Assembly: GCF_035967765.1 (NCBI RefSeq)
Contig: NZ_JAYWIT010000014.1
Direction: 5' to 3' (one strand)
Length of the DNA: 64,000 nt
Source of the DNA: Conexibacter stalactiti
GTDB taxonomy: Bacteria; Actinomycetota; Thermoleophilia; Solirubrobacterales; Solirubrobacteraceae
Within the stretch, counting starts at the first letter, position 1; the number at the start of each line of letters is the position of its first letter. This document shows positions 15,227 to 23,490 of this stretch, piece after piece. The notes beneath the pieces were generated by a model that worked only from the letters and a program-made list of their open reading frames with translations, was not told where the DNA came from and searched no databases. Made by a program: the position numbers and the translations under genes.

Positions 15227-16276
15227 CTACTCCTCGCCCGGCGCCGGCAGCTCGCCGCCCGGCCCGGGATAGGAGATGCCGGTCTCCTCGCGGCGGGCGC
15301 GGAAGCGCGCGCGGGCGGCGTCGATCGAGGCGAGCGCCTCGGTGTGCGAGCGCCAGCCGCCGACGTCGACCCGCTTGCCCTCGAGGTCCTTGTAGATCGC
15401 GAAGAACTGGGCGATCTCGTTGCGCAGCAGCAGCGGCAGCTCGTCGAGCGTGTCGTAGCCGCCCCAGTTGGGATCGTGGAGCGGGACGCAGATCACCTTG
15501 TCGTCGATCCCCTGGTCGTCGGCCATCTTGAAGAGGCCGACCGGCTTGACGGGGATCAGGCAGCCGGGGAAGGTCGGCTCGGAGAGGCAGACGAGCACGT
15601 CGAGCGGGTCGCCGTCCTCGCCGAGCGTGCCGGGGAAGTAGCCGTAGTCCGCCGGGTACGCGGCCGCCGTCATCAGCAGCCGGTCGAAGGTGAAGCCGCC
15701 GAGGATCGGGTCGTACTCGTACTTGTTGCGCGTGCCCTTCGGGATCTCGACGACGGCGACGAGGCGGTCGTCGGGCACCTGGACCGTCGCCGCCACGCCG
15801 CGGCAGACGACCTCCAGCTCGTGCCCGTCGGGGTCGACCAGCGTTGCGGAGTACGCGGGGTTGCCGCCCGGGCCGGGCGCGCCGCCGTTGTCGGCCTCGC
15901 CTGGCGCGAGCAGCGCCGGCGCCGTGTGGGCGGTCGCGGCGCCGTTCGCGTCCGCGGTCGGCACCGCCGGCGCCAGCGCCAGCGCGCCCGCGTGGCAGGC
16001 CTCGACCTCCGCGCGCGTCCGCGCCGACAGCGCGATCCGCAGCGGCGCCGGCCGCGCCTGCACCTCGACCAGCTCGACGACGACCGCGCCGCCGCGTCCG
16101 AAGCGCGCGGCCGCGCCATCGTCGCCGTTCAACTCGGCGATCCCGAGCGGGGCGAGCGCGCTCGCGTAGAAGGCGCGGCTGCGCTCGAGGTCGCTCACGC
16201 CGAAGCGGAGCCGTTCGATCACGACGGTGCGGGCAGAGGTCACCTCCCGGATATCGACCCGCCGCGGCGCGAACAT
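15227..16276 (-). CDS. fusion of a glyoxalase/bleomycin-resistance (VOC) domain with inorganic pyrophosphatase
   Basis: 349 residues in one uninterrupted frame from the ATG at 16276. Residues about 18-155 form a VOC domain (IERLRFGVSDLERSRAFYAS ... YSATLVDPDGHELEVVCRG). From about 165 onward the sequence is a family I inorganic pyrophosphatase: VVEIPKGTRNKYEYDP, YPADYGYFPGTLGEDGDPLDVLV (the D-x-D-P-x-D catalytic signature near 217) and VICVPLHDPNW. A free-standing PPase would start just before VEIPKG, but there is no ribosome site or start there. The PPase half should hydrolyse PPi to drive biosynthesis. The VOC half is of unknown substrate, with a Gly/Pro/Ala-rich insert. The ArsC-like gene ends 11 nt upstream. 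Confidence 0.85.
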   Translation of the reverse strand: MFAPRRVDIREVTSARTVVIERLRFGVSDLERSRAFYASALAPLGIAELNGDDGAAARFGRGGAVVVELVEVQARPAPLRIALSARTRAEVEACHAGALALAPAVPTADANGAATAHTAPALLAPGEADNGGAPGPGGNPAYSATLVDPDGHELEVVCRGVAATVQVPDDRLVAVVEIPKGTRNKYEYDPILGGFTFDRLLMTAAAYPADYGYFPGTLGEDGDPLDVLVCLSEPTFPGCLIPVKPVGLFKMADDQGIDDKVICVPLHDPNWGGYDTLDELPLLLRNEIAQFFAIYKDLEGKRVDVGGWRSHTEALASIDAARARFRARREETGISYPGPGGELPAPGEE

Positions 16277-16287
16277 GAGCGCGTCGT

Positions 16288-16671
16288 CTACGCCTCCCCG
16301 ACGACCGCTCTCCCGGCGGCCGCCCACGCGCGCTGGCGCTCGCGCGGGCGGCCGATGACGACGTTCGTGCCGTCGTCGAGGATCGGCCGCTGCAGCAGCG
16401 CGGGGTGCTCGAGGAGGATCGCGACGACCTCGTCGAGCGGCAGGCCGTCCGCGTCGAGGCCGAGGTCTCTGTACTTCTTGTCGCGCCGGATCAGCGCGTC
16501 GACCGGATCGCCCTGCACGCGCTCGGCGAGCGACCGCACCTCTGACTCGGACAGCCGCTCGGCGACGAGCAGGTACTTGCGCACGGTCACGTCGTGACCG
16601 GCGTCGGTGAGGGCGTCCAGCGCGTGGACCGAGGTGGGGCAGTGGGGGTTGTGCATGAGTGTCAGAGCCAT
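16288..16671 (-). CDS. ArsC/Spx-family thioredoxin-fold protein
   Basis: A 127-residue ArsC-family protein. The active-site segment is MHNPHCPTSVHALDALTDAG, with the single Cys at position 11 in the NxxCxTS motif of glutaredoxin-linked arsenate reductases. The C-terminal LLEHPALLQRPILDDGTNVVIGRP is the conserved ArsC end, with the arginine that contacts substrate. No other arsenic genes are nearby, so arsenate reduction is a family inference only; many such proteins are of unknown role. It is the first gene of a two-gene unit with the VOC-pyrophosphatase fusion 11 nt downstream. Confidence 0.85.
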   Translation of the reverse strand: MALTLMHNPHCPTSVHALDALTDAGHDVTVRKYLLVAERLSESEVRSLAERVQGDPVDALIRRDKKYRDLGLDADGLPLDEVVAILLEHPALLQRPILDDGTNVVIGRPRERQRAWAAAGRAVVGEA

Positions 16672-16707
16672 GCGGCGGATCCTAGGCGCGCGGGCCGCCT
16701 GCGCGCC

Positions 16708-18828
16708 TCACGCGCATCTCGTCGGCTCCGGCTCCGGCTCGTGGTCGGGCGCGAGGTGATCGAGCAGCGCGCGATGGCGAAACTCGTACATGTCCGATGC
16801 TCGCAGCCAGAAGCGCGGCGACTCCGAGCACCAGGTCAGAAACCTCCCGAGATTGAGCGGGAGCGTGCCGTCGCGTCCGCGGCGACGGCGCAGCCAGTGG
16901 TGGCAGAGCCAGAAACCAAGGCCGTTGAACAACGCTGCGGTCAGCGCGAACGCCGGAAGCGCGGCGACGAATCCGATCTGGGTCCGCAGATGGTCCTCCC
17001 GCGTGATCGCCGCGGGATCGTCTGCTGTCACGGTCGTGAGGAAGTAGGCGGTCGTGCCGATGAGCGGTGCGAAGAGGATGCCGCGCACGACGCCTGTGCG
17101 GAGCGTCTCCCGCAGCACGCCATCGTCGGCCGGGCCGCTCGCCGCCGTCTCGGGATGCGTCCCGCCCGCCGCGGAGCGGAGCCCCGGTGCGAGCATCACC
17201 GCCGCGGCGAGCAGCACGATCCCCCAGATGGCGCCGACCGTTCCGGCCAGCAGGTACTCGAGCGCTGACGCGTCGGTGCGGGATATGGTCCCGAGCAGGA
17301 AACCGCCGCCGATCGCGGGACCGATCCCGCGCTTCGCGAGTCGCGTCCGCTCGTCGCGCCGCGCTCTGACTCTCACGTAGGGGCCGTCGAGGCTCACGAT
17401 GCCGGCCAGCCACCCGATCGGAGCCACGAGCACCGAGGTGATCCCGACGAAGATCAGCGTCGTGCCGACACCGTGCCGACTCACGCCGCTGAGGAGCGCC
17501 ATCGACGTCCAGATCGCCGCCACCAGAACGGCGACGAGGACCTTGAAGTGCCGTTGCTCTCGCGTCGAGGCGGGCGCCAACGCGTAGAGGTGGTGCGACC
17601 CGAAGCGCTGCAGCGAGCACCGCTTCACGCCGCTGGCCAAGGCCGCCAGCCAGCCCCGCACCTGAGCGGTGCCGGCCGATCCGAAGGAGTGGTCGGAGCT
17701 GATCAGCCGCTCCCACAGTCGTTGGTCAGCGGCGCCGGGGGAGAGGGCCAGCAGCTCTTGAGGATCCTCTCGGGCATACGACTGCAGCGCGATCGAAAGG
17801 CGCAGCGGGCTGCTCAGCAGCCGCGCGGCGCCGCTGTCCCCGCTCGCGAGCCGCCGGCTCATGGCGCGCCAGCCGGTCTGCCCCGCCGTCTCGGTCGCGA
17901 GCAGCTGAAGCACGCCGTCCGCCGCGAGACCGCGGAGCACGAGCGGAGGCCGATCGGTCACAGCCCATCTGGGCGCCAGCCGGACGTACTCCTCCGCACG
18001 CGAGGTCAGCAGATACGGCCGGTGCCGCGAGACGCGGCCGCCGTAGCGGTCGATCGCCTCGAGACAGGCGAGCTGCCCTCCCGTCGTGGGGATCTCGTCG
18101 AGCCCGTCGAACACCGGCAGCACCAGATCCGACGCCACGAGCGCCGCGGCGACGTCCGTGCCGAGCTCCGGATAGCGTTCGGCGAGCGAGCTGGCGAGCC
18201 ACGTCTCGAGCGGCTCGGTCGCGTGGCGGCTGCTCCAGGTGTCCCATCTGGAGAGCGGGAACAGTTCGGCGACCGGTCTGCCACCGCTTGCGCTTGCGTT
18301 CACCTCCGCGATCAGCGTCAACGCAGCGATGGTCTTGCCCATCCCCGGCTCGCCGAGCAGCACGGTCCGTTGCGGCGATGCTGCCCACGACGCGACGATC
18401 GCGCTCCATGACAGCGTCGGACCGCGCAGGACGATGCGAGCGCTGGAGGCGTCCCGGTGCAGCTCGCGGACGGTGTTGGAGATGACGGGATAGGCGAGCA
18501 TGCGGTCGAGCTGCGAGCCCGCGCGCACTCGTGCCGCGAGCACGTGGAGGCGCAGCGCCGCGCGCCACGGCTCGAGCTCCTGCGCCGTCGGCATGGCCGG
18601 AGCGACCGGGGTGTGTCGCGCGGTCATGTGCTGGGCCACGACGGCCTGCAGCGAGGCGCCGAACCCTCCGCAGATGCCGCCGATCGCGCCGACGGCTCTC
18701 CAGTCCCCCGTCAGGAGCCACGCGATGCCGCCGCCGACGAGGCCGCAGACCGCCAACGCCAAAGAGAGCGCCAGCCAGCTTCCGCTGGACATGTCGCGTG
18801 CTGCAGCGCGATAGCGGCGGCGGGACAT
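16708..18828 (-). CDS. membrane-anchored NACHT-domain NTPase
   Basis: 706 residues from the ATG at 18828 (weak ribosome site; an internal ATG 12 codons on is possible). Two membrane helices lie at about 18-37 and 44-62. The NACHT/STAND NTPase follows: Walker A LLGEPGMGKT near 160, Walker B LVLPVFDGLDEIP near 240 and sensor-like LLTSRAEEY near 275. The C-terminal half carries about six more hydrophobic segments (about 430-660). It ends with MYEFRHRALLDHLAP, a tail found in other actinobacterial NACHT membrane proteins. STAND NTPases are nucleotide-switched signalling proteins, and several bacterial NACHT proteins act in phage defence. No effector or sensor domain is obvious here, and no partner gene is adjacent. 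Confidence 0.85.
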   Translation of the reverse strand: MSRRRYRAAARDMSSGSWLALSLALAVCGLVGGGIAWLLTGDWRAVGAIGGICGGFGASLQAVVAQHMTARHTPVAPAMPTAQELEPWRAALRLHVLAARVRAGSQLDRMLAYPVISNTVRELHRDASSARIVLRGPTLSWSAIVASWAASPQRTVLLGEPGMGKTIAALTLIAEVNASASGGRPVAELFPLSRWDTWSSRHATEPLETWLASSLAERYPELGTDVAAALVASDLVLPVFDGLDEIPTTGGQLACLEAIDRYGGRVSRHRPYLLTSRAEEYVRLAPRWAVTDRPPLVLRGLAADGVLQLLATETAGQTGWRAMSRRLASGDSGAARLLSSPLRLSIALQSYAREDPQELLALSPGAADQRLWERLISSDHSFGSAGTAQVRGWLAALASGVKRCSLQRFGSHHLYALAPASTREQRHFKVLVAVLVAAIWTSMALLSGVSRHGVGTTLIFVGITSVLVAPIGWLAGIVSLDGPYVRVRARRDERTRLAKRGIGPAIGGGFLLGTISRTDASALEYLLAGTVGAIWGIVLLAAAVMLAPGLRSAAGGTHPETAASGPADDGVLRETLRTGVVRGILFAPLIGTTAYFLTTVTADDPAAITREDHLRTQIGFVAALPAFALTAALFNGLGFWLCHHWLRRRRGRDGTLPLNLGRFLTWCSESPRFWLRASDMYEFRHRALLDHLAPDHEPEPEPTRCA

Positions 18829-18879
18829 GCCGAGACTCTACGGAATGGTTTTTCAGCTCCGGCCACTAACCTGCCGCGC

Positions 18880-19761
18880 ATGAGCGAACGGGAAGCGCTG
18901 CACGCCGCGGTCGTCGAGACCGCACTCGGACCGGTCGAGCACGCGGTCCTCGGCGACGGGCCGCCGGTGCTCGTCGTCCATGGCAGCCCCGGCGGGATCG
19001 ACCAGGCCGCGATCATGGCCCGCTTCCTCGTCGCCGCCGGCTGCCGCGCGATCGTGCTGTCGCGGCCCGGCTACCTCGGCAGCGAGCTGGGGGAACGGAC
19101 GACGATCGACCAGCAGGCCGACCTGCTGGCCGCGCTGCTCGACGCGCTCGGGATCGAGCGCGCCGGCGTGCTCGCCTGGTCGGGCGGCGGTCCCAGCAGC
19201 TACCGGCTCGCGATCGGCCACCCGCGGCGGGTCGCCGGGCTCGTCGTGCTGGCCGGCGTCAGCGGCGCGATCGCGCGGCCGGCGGAAGGGCTGTCGGAGA
19301 AGCTGATGTTCTCGACCCGCTTCGGCGACTGGCTGCTGCGGGTGCTCGCCGCGCACGCGCCCGAGCAGCTGATCTCGGCGACGCTCGACTCCGAGGGCTC
19401 GCTCGACGAGGAGCAGCTGAAGCAGCGTGCGAGCGAGGTCTTCGCCGACGCGGACAAGCGCGCCTTCGTCGTCGACCTCGCGAGCACCGTCACCCACCGA
19501 GACCGCGACGCCGGGCTCGACAACGACTGGGCCCGGTTCGCGGCGATCGAGTCGCTGGAGCTGGAGCGGGTCGCCGTCCCGGCGCTGCTGGTGCAGGGCA
19601 GCGCCGACACCGACGTCACCCCCGACCACAGCGACCGCGCCGCGGCCGCGATCCCCGGCGCCGAGCTGCTGACGCTCGACGGCGGCACCCACCTCGCCTT
19701 CTGGACGCATCCGGAGGCCGCGGCGGCGCAGGCGCGCGCGCTCGACGTGCTGCGCGGCTGA
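18880..19761 (+). CDS. alpha/beta hydrolase
   Basis: 293 residues from the ATG at 18880. It has VLVVHGSPGGIDQAA (oxyanion), LAWSGGGPSSYRLA as the nucleophile elbow (S-x-G-G type), an acid in VQGSADTDVTP and the catalytic His in LDGGTHLAFWTHPEA near the C-terminus. The pattern is that of proline-iminopeptidase-like or haloalkane-type hydrolases; the substrate is not predictable. It is transcribed divergently from the NACHT gene with only 51 bp between the starts, so the two promoters must overlap. A perfect 14-nt palindrome follows the stop by 26 nt. Confidence 0.85.
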   Translation: MSEREALHAAVVETALGPVEHAVLGDGPPVLVVHGSPGGIDQAAIMARFLVAAGCRAIVLSRPGYLGSELGERTTIDQQADLLAALLDALGIERAGVLAWSGGGPSSYRLAIGHPRRVAGLVVLAGVSGAIARPAEGLSEKLMFSTRFGDWLLRVLAAHAPEQLISATLDSEGSLDEEQLKQRASEVFADADKRAFVVDLASTVTHRDRDAGLDNDWARFAAIESLELERVAVPALLVQGSADTDVTPDHSDRAAAAIPGAELLTLDGGTHLAFWTHPEAAAAQARALDVLRG

Positions 19762-19786
19762 GGAGAAGCGGATCGGCGCGCGCTGC

Positions 19787-19800
19787 GCGAGCCGGCTCGC
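19787..19800 (+). terminator. palindrome after the hydrolase gene, possible terminator
   Basis: GCGAGCCGGCTCGC is a perfect 14-nt self-complementary sequence 26 nt past the stop, inside two copies of GCTGCGCGAGCC (one starting at 19783). There is no T-run. It could terminate the hydrolase transcript before the strongly AT-rich promoter that follows. Confidence 0.35.
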
Positions 19801-19816
19801 TGCGCGAGCCGCGCGG

Positions 19817-19862
19817 TATGCCGACGCTGCCGGCATATCGTAAAAAGATACATATGTATTCT
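19817..19862 (+). promoter_or_regulatory. AT-rich operator/promoter upstream of the SDR (site A)
   Basis: This is a sudden AT-rich stretch in very GC-rich DNA. A 7-bp inverted repeat TATGCCG/CGGCATA (19817-19823, 19831-19837) is followed by the perfect palindrome ATACATATGTAT (19848-19859). TATTCT at 19857-19862 is a good -10 hexamer and lies 6 nt before an ATG at 19869, so the transcript may be leaderless. The core TACATATG is shared with the site at 33711, and the overall pattern resembles the 16-bp palindromes at 20720 and 28870. Confidence 0.5.
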
Positions 19863-19868
19863 CTCGTC

Positions 19869-19934
19869 ATGTCCGATCGCTTCCGTCGGCGGAATGACGC
19901 CGATCACCACCGCCGCATCAAGGCCGGCCGATGA
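19869..19934 (+). CDS. possible leader ORF (21 residues) coupled to the SDR gene
   Basis: ATG at 19869, stop TGA at 19932-19934 overlapping the SDR start ATG at 19931 (ATGA). The peptide is MSDRFRRRNDADHHRRIKAG plus R, very rich in Arg/His. The ATG lies 6 nt after the likely -10 hexamer, as in leaderless actinobacterial transcripts. Ribosomes finishing this ORF could restart on the SDR gene, which has no good ribosome site of its own. It may be a translational-coupling device rather than a functional peptide. The same arrangement occurs at 20742-20801. Confidence 0.35.
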   Translation: MSDRFRRRNDADHHRRIKAGR

Positions 19935-20680
19935 CGCGGCCGCTTCTCGTCACCGGCGCGGGCGGCGGCATCGGGGCCGCCGTCGTCGAGCAGCTCGCCG
20001 CCGCCGGTCACCCGCTCGTCCTCGCCGATCGTGATGCGGCCGCCGCCGAGCGCGTCGCCGCCGCGCTGCCGCCCGGCAGGCCTGCGGTCGTCGTCGCCGA
20101 GATGGACGTCACCAGCACCGCCTCCGTGCGCGCGGCGATCGCGCGCGGCGTCGAACAGCTCGGCGCGCTCGGCGGCGTCGTCAACAACGCCGGCTGGATG
20201 GAGCCGCGGCCGCTGGCCGAGACCGACGACGAGCTGCTGCGACGGACGCTGGAGGTCAACCTCGAGGGGCCGCTGCGGGTCGCGCGCGAGGCGCTGCCCG
20301 AGCTGATTCGCTTCGGCTCGGGCCGGATCGTCAACGTCGCCTCCGACGGGGCGCTCTCCGGCATGTCGAACATCGCCGCCTACGCCGCCGCGAAGGGCGG
20401 CGTGATCGCGCTCACGCGCGCGCTGACGCTGGAGCTGGCGCGCCATCAGATCACCGTCAACACGGTCTCGCCGGGGCCGACCGACACGCCGCTGCTCGGC
20501 GCGACCGCCGATGCGGAGGACGGCGCCGCCGTCGTCGCGCGGATCGCGCGCGCGATCCCGCTGCGGCGGGTCGCGCTGCCCGACGACGTCGCCACCGCGA
20601 TCGCCTTCTTCTGCGGCGACGGCGCCGGCTACCTGTCGGGTCAGATCCTCTCCGTCAGCGGCGGGCTGACACGTCCGTAG
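19931..20680 (+). CDS. short-chain dehydrogenase/reductase (FabG-like)
   Basis: A 249-residue classical SDR. It has VTGAGGGIGAAVVEQLAAAG for cofactor binding, VVNNAGWM, catalytic Ser in VASDGALSG, the catalytic YAAAK (Tyr-x-x-x-Lys) and VSPGPTDTPLLG, ending with YLSGQILSVSGGLTRP as in FabG-type enzymes. It should oxidise or reduce a hydroxyl/keto group, for example a 3-hydroxyacyl-CoA, with NAD(P). It lies alone between the site-A promoter and the site-B promoter of the importer operon, so it is a separate unit of the same regulon. Confidence 0.9.
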   Translation: MTRPLLVTGAGGGIGAAVVEQLAAAGHPLVLADRDAAAAERVAAALPPGRPAVVVAEMDVTSTASVRAAIARGVEQLGALGGVVNNAGWMEPRPLAETDDELLRRTLEVNLEGPLRVAREALPELIRFGSGRIVNVASDGALSGMSNIAAYAAAKGGVIALTRALTLELARHQITVNTVSPGPTDTPLLGATADAEDGAAVVARIARAIPLRRVALPDDVATAIAFFCGDGAGYLSGQILSVSGGLTRP

Positions 20681-20719
20681 GCGACCGGGTCGCCAGGAGA
20701 AAAATATGCACTTCGGTCG

Positions 20720-20735
20720 AATCATATGTATGATT
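20720..20735 (+). promoter_or_regulatory. palindromic operator overlapping the -10 of the importer operon (site B)
   Basis: AATCATATGTATGATT is palindromic at 7 of 8 base pairs and is the best copy of the motif repeated at 28870, 33711 and, weaker, at 38977 and 19848. TATGAT (20729-20734) inside it is a near-perfect -10 hexamer, placed 7 nt before an ATG at 20742. A protein bound here would block RNA polymerase, so a repressor is expected. The GntR/FCD regulator at 26497 is the only regulator encoded within the island. Confidence 0.6.
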
Positions 20736-20741
20736 CATTTC

Positions 20742-20801
20742 ATGTTCCGGAGGGAGGAGCACGGAGCCTCGCGGTGGGTCGCCGGGGAGGGCAGCGCATG
20801 A
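20742..20801 (+). CDS. possible leader ORF (19 residues) coupled to livH
   Basis: ATG at 20742, 7 nt after TATGAT, with the stop TGA at 20799-20801 overlapping the permease ATG at 20798. The peptide is MFRREEHGASRWVAGEGSA. Its codons contain the Shine-Dalgarno-like GGAGGGAGGAG and GGGGAGG runs, so it may simply span the permease leader. The geometry (leaderless ATG, about 20 codons, ATGA junction) is the same as at 19869-19934, which argues for a designed leader. Confidence 0.35.
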   Translation: MFRREEHGASRWVAGEGSA

Positions 20802-21670
20802 GCCTGCTCGTCACGGCACTCGCGATCGGCTCCGTCTACGCATTGGTCGCGTTGGCCTACAACGTGATCTATCTGACGACCAACATGTTCAACTTCGCCC
20901 AGGGCGGAGTGATCGCGGTCGCGTCGCTGATCGCCTACTCGGCGCTGTCGGAGTGGGGGCTGGGGCTGTTGCCGACGCTGCTGCTGTGCGGCGTCGCCGG
21001 CCTGCTGATCACCGGCGTCCAGTACTACGTCTCGGTGCTGCCGGTGACCGCGCGCGCCCCGAAGGAGGGCGAGATCTGGCTCGTCAGCACCGTCGGCGCG
21101 TTCGTGATGATCGAGGCCGGCGCACAGCTGATCTGGGGCTCGGAGCCGGTCGGCACGCAGATCCCGACGCTCGACGACCTCGTCTGGCTCGGCGACGGCT
21201 CGGTCAAGGTCGCCGCCTTCGTCGCGATCGGCTCGGCGATCCTCGCCACCGTCGGCCTCGACCTCTGGTATGGCGTGACGCGCCTGGGCAAGATCTTCCG
21301 CGCGACCGCCGCCGACGCCGACGCCGCCGAGGTGCGCGGGATCGACACCCGCCGCGTCGCGGTCGCCTCGTTCGCGATCGCCGGCGTGCTCGCCGGCATC
21401 GCCGGCCTGATCATCCTGCCGCTGACCTTCGCGCGCGCCGACCTCGGCTCGCTGCTCGTCATCAAGGCGTTCGTCGCGATGGCGATCGGCGGCTTCGGCT
21501 CGATCCGCGGCGCGCTGCTCGGCGGCTGGTCGATCGGCCTCGTCGAGACCTACGGCGCCCAATGGGTCGGCGCGCAGTACGAGCCGATCCTCGTCTTCGT
21601 CCTGCTGATCGCGGTGCTGCTGGTGCTGCCGCGCGGCGTCTTCGGCCCACCGGAAGGGCGGCAGGTGTGA
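20798..21670 (+). CDS. branched-chain-amino-acid-type ABC transporter permease, LivH-like
   Basis: 290 residues from the ATG at 20798 (GGGGAGG site). It is a polytopic protein of the LivH/BraD type: ALAIGSVYALVALAYNVIYL at the N-terminus, FNFAQGG (the conserved N-x-A-Q/H-G segment), and the EAA-like cytoplasmic loop with ATAADADAAEVRGIDTRRV about 190-210, followed by IGGFGSIRGALLGGW. It pairs with the LivM part of the next gene to form the membrane channel. In catabolic clusters such importers often carry aromatic or alicyclic acids rather than amino acids. The stop overlaps the next start (GTGA). Confidence 0.92.
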   Translation: MSLLVTALAIGSVYALVALAYNVIYLTTNMFNFAQGGVIAVASLIAYSALSEWGLGLLPTLLLCGVAGLLITGVQYYVSVLPVTARAPKEGEIWLVSTVGAFVMIEAGAQLIWGSEPVGTQIPTLDDLVWLGDGSVKVAAFVAIGSAILATVGLDLWYGVTRLGKIFRATAADADAAEVRGIDTRRVAVASFAIAGVLAGIAGLIILPLTFARADLGSLLVIKAFVAMAIGGFGSIRGALLGGWSIGLVETYGAQWVGAQYEPILVFVLLIAVLLVLPRGVFGPPEGRQV

Positions 21671-23490
21671 GCGCGCTGCGCATGACCGCGAGAACGACCT
21701 GGCGGCCGGGACCGGCCGCGCGCGGCGGGCTGCTGGCCGCCTGCTTCGCGGTCGCCTTCTTCGGCCCCGAGCTGTTCTCGGAGGCGACCGTCCGGACGCT
21801 GATGATGGCGACCGTGATGGGCCTCGTCGCGCTCGGGCTCAACCTGATGATGGGCTACGCCGGCCAGCTCGCGCTCGGCCACGTCTTCTTCTACGGCGCG
21901 GCGGCGTACGTGACCGGCATCCTCGCCGTCGAGGGCACCTCCACGAACCTCTTCGCGCTGCTGGCGGCCGGCATCGCCGTCGCCGTCCTGGCGGCGCTGG
22001 TGACCGGCATCCCCGGGCTGCGGCTGTCGCGCTGGGCGCTCGTGATCACCTCGTTCTTCCTCGTCGAGCTGATGCCGTCGCTCGTCGACCTGTGGCCGGA
22101 GAAGACCGGCGGCCTCGCCGGCCTCGTCGGCATCCCGCGGATCTCGCTCGGCGGCACGCCGCTGGAGACCGCCGACCTCTACCGCGTCGCCGTCGTGCTG
22201 CTGTTCCTGTGGCTGCTGTTCCAACGTGCCTTCGTCTACTCCGCCTACGGCCGCATCCTCGCCGTGCTGCGCCACGACGAGGTGCAGCTGCAGGCGGTCG
22301 GCGTCTCGCCCTACCGGCTGAAGCTCGTCTGCTACCTGCTCAGCGCCGTCCCGGCGGCGCTCGCCGGCGTCATGATCGCGACGCTCGACGGGCTCGTCAC
22401 CTACGAGGCGTTCGGCTTCGACACGGTGATCCTCGTGCTCGCCGCGGTGATCCTCGGCGGCCAGCGGACGCTCTACGGGCCGCTGCTCGGCGCGCTGATC
22501 CTCGTCTACGCCCAGCAGGAGACGCTGAGCCTGCAGAACTACACGCTGCTCGGCTACGGCGCCTTCCTCGTGCTGGCGGCGATCCTGCTGCCGCGCGGCC
22601 TGGTCGGCACCGCGATCGAGCGGCTCCCGCGCTGGCGCACGCCGTACCTGATCGACGCCGGCGAGCGCGGCGAGCGCGCGGCCGCGGCGCTCGGGCCGGA
22701 GCAGCCGGCGGCGCTGACCGTCTGCGGCGCCGCGAAGCGGTTCGGCGGCAACCAGGCGCTCGGCGGCGTCGAGCTGACCGCGGAGCCGGGCGCGATCACC
22801 GCGCTGATCGGCCCCAACGGCTCCGGCAAGACGACGATGCTCAACTCGGTCTCCGGCTTCGCCCGCCTCGACGAGGGATCGGTCACGCTCGGGACGACCG
22901 AGCTGGCCGGCAGCGCGAGCGCGAAGATCGCCCGCAGCGGCGTCGGGCGGACCTTCCAGACGCCGAGCGTCCCGGCCGGGCTGACCGTCCGCGAGGCGGT
23001 CTCCGTCGCCGCCTTCGCGGGTCGGCGCGCCGGCCTGATCAGCACCGTCCTGCGGCTGCCGCGGTGGCGGGCCGAGGAGCGCGCGATCGCCGCCCGCGCC
23101 GCCGACGTGCTCGATGAGCTGGGCCTCGGCGCGGTCGCCGACGAGCAGGCGCTCGACCTGCCGCTCGGCAGAAAGCGGCTGCTGGAGATCGCGCGCGCCG
23201 TGGCGATGCGCCCGGCGCTGCTGCTGCTCGACGAGCCGGCCTCCGGCCTCAGCCCCGACGAGACCGAGCGGCTCGGCCACCTGCTGCGACGGCTCGCCGG
23301 CGAGGGGACGACCGTCCTGCTCGTCGAGCACAACATGGACCTCGTCCTCGGCAACGCCGACACCGTCTTCGTGCTCGCCTCCGGGCGCATGATCGCGTCG
23401 GGTCCGCCGGAGCAGGTCGCCAACGACCCCGGGGTGCTCAGCGTCTACCTCGGCGCCGAGACGACCGACGAGGACGAGGTGATCGCATGA
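21667..23490 (+). CDS. LivM-LivG fusion: ABC permease joined to ATPase
   Basis: 607 residues from the GTG at 21667. Residues about 15-325 are a LivM-type permease (LVALGLNLMMGYAGQLALGH, LRHDEVQLQAVGVSPYRLKL, ILGGQRTLYGPLLGA). After a short linker, residues about 350-600 are a LivG-type ATPase: Walker A GPNGSGKTT near 381, VGRTFQTP Q-loop, signature-like LPLGRKRLLEIARA near 497, Walker B LLLLDEPASGL and H-loop LLVEHNMDLV. The LivG signature has diverged from LSGGQ, which is normal for this group. Fusion of LivM to LivG occurs in several actinobacterial importers. Together with LivH and LivF it forms the full importer; it overlaps livF by 4 nt. Confidence 0.92.
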   Translation: MSALRMTARTTWRPGPAARGGLLAACFAVAFFGPELFSEATVRTLMMATVMGLVALGLNLMMGYAGQLALGHVFFYGAAAYVTGILAVEGTSTNLFALLAAGIAVAVLAALVTGIPGLRLSRWALVITSFFLVELMPSLVDLWPEKTGGLAGLVGIPRISLGGTPLETADLYRVAVVLLFLWLLFQRAFVYSAYGRILAVLRHDEVQLQAVGVSPYRLKLVCYLLSAVPAALAGVMIATLDGLVTYEAFGFDTVILVLAAVILGGQRTLYGPLLGALILVYAQQETLSLQNYTLLGYGAFLVLAAILLPRGLVGTAIERLPRWRTPYLIDAGERGERAAAALGPEQPAALTVCGAAKRFGGNQALGGVELTAEPGAITALIGPNGSGKTTMLNSVSGFARLDEGSVTLGTTELAGSASAKIARSGVGRTFQTPSVPAGLTVREAVSVAAFAGRRAGLISTVLRLPRWRAEERAIAARAADVLDELGLGAVADEQALDLPLGRKRLLEIARAVAMRPALLLLDEPASGLSPDETERLGHLLRRLAGEGTTVLLVEHNMDLVLGNADTVFVLASGRMIASGPPEQVANDPGVLSVYLGAETTDEDEVIA

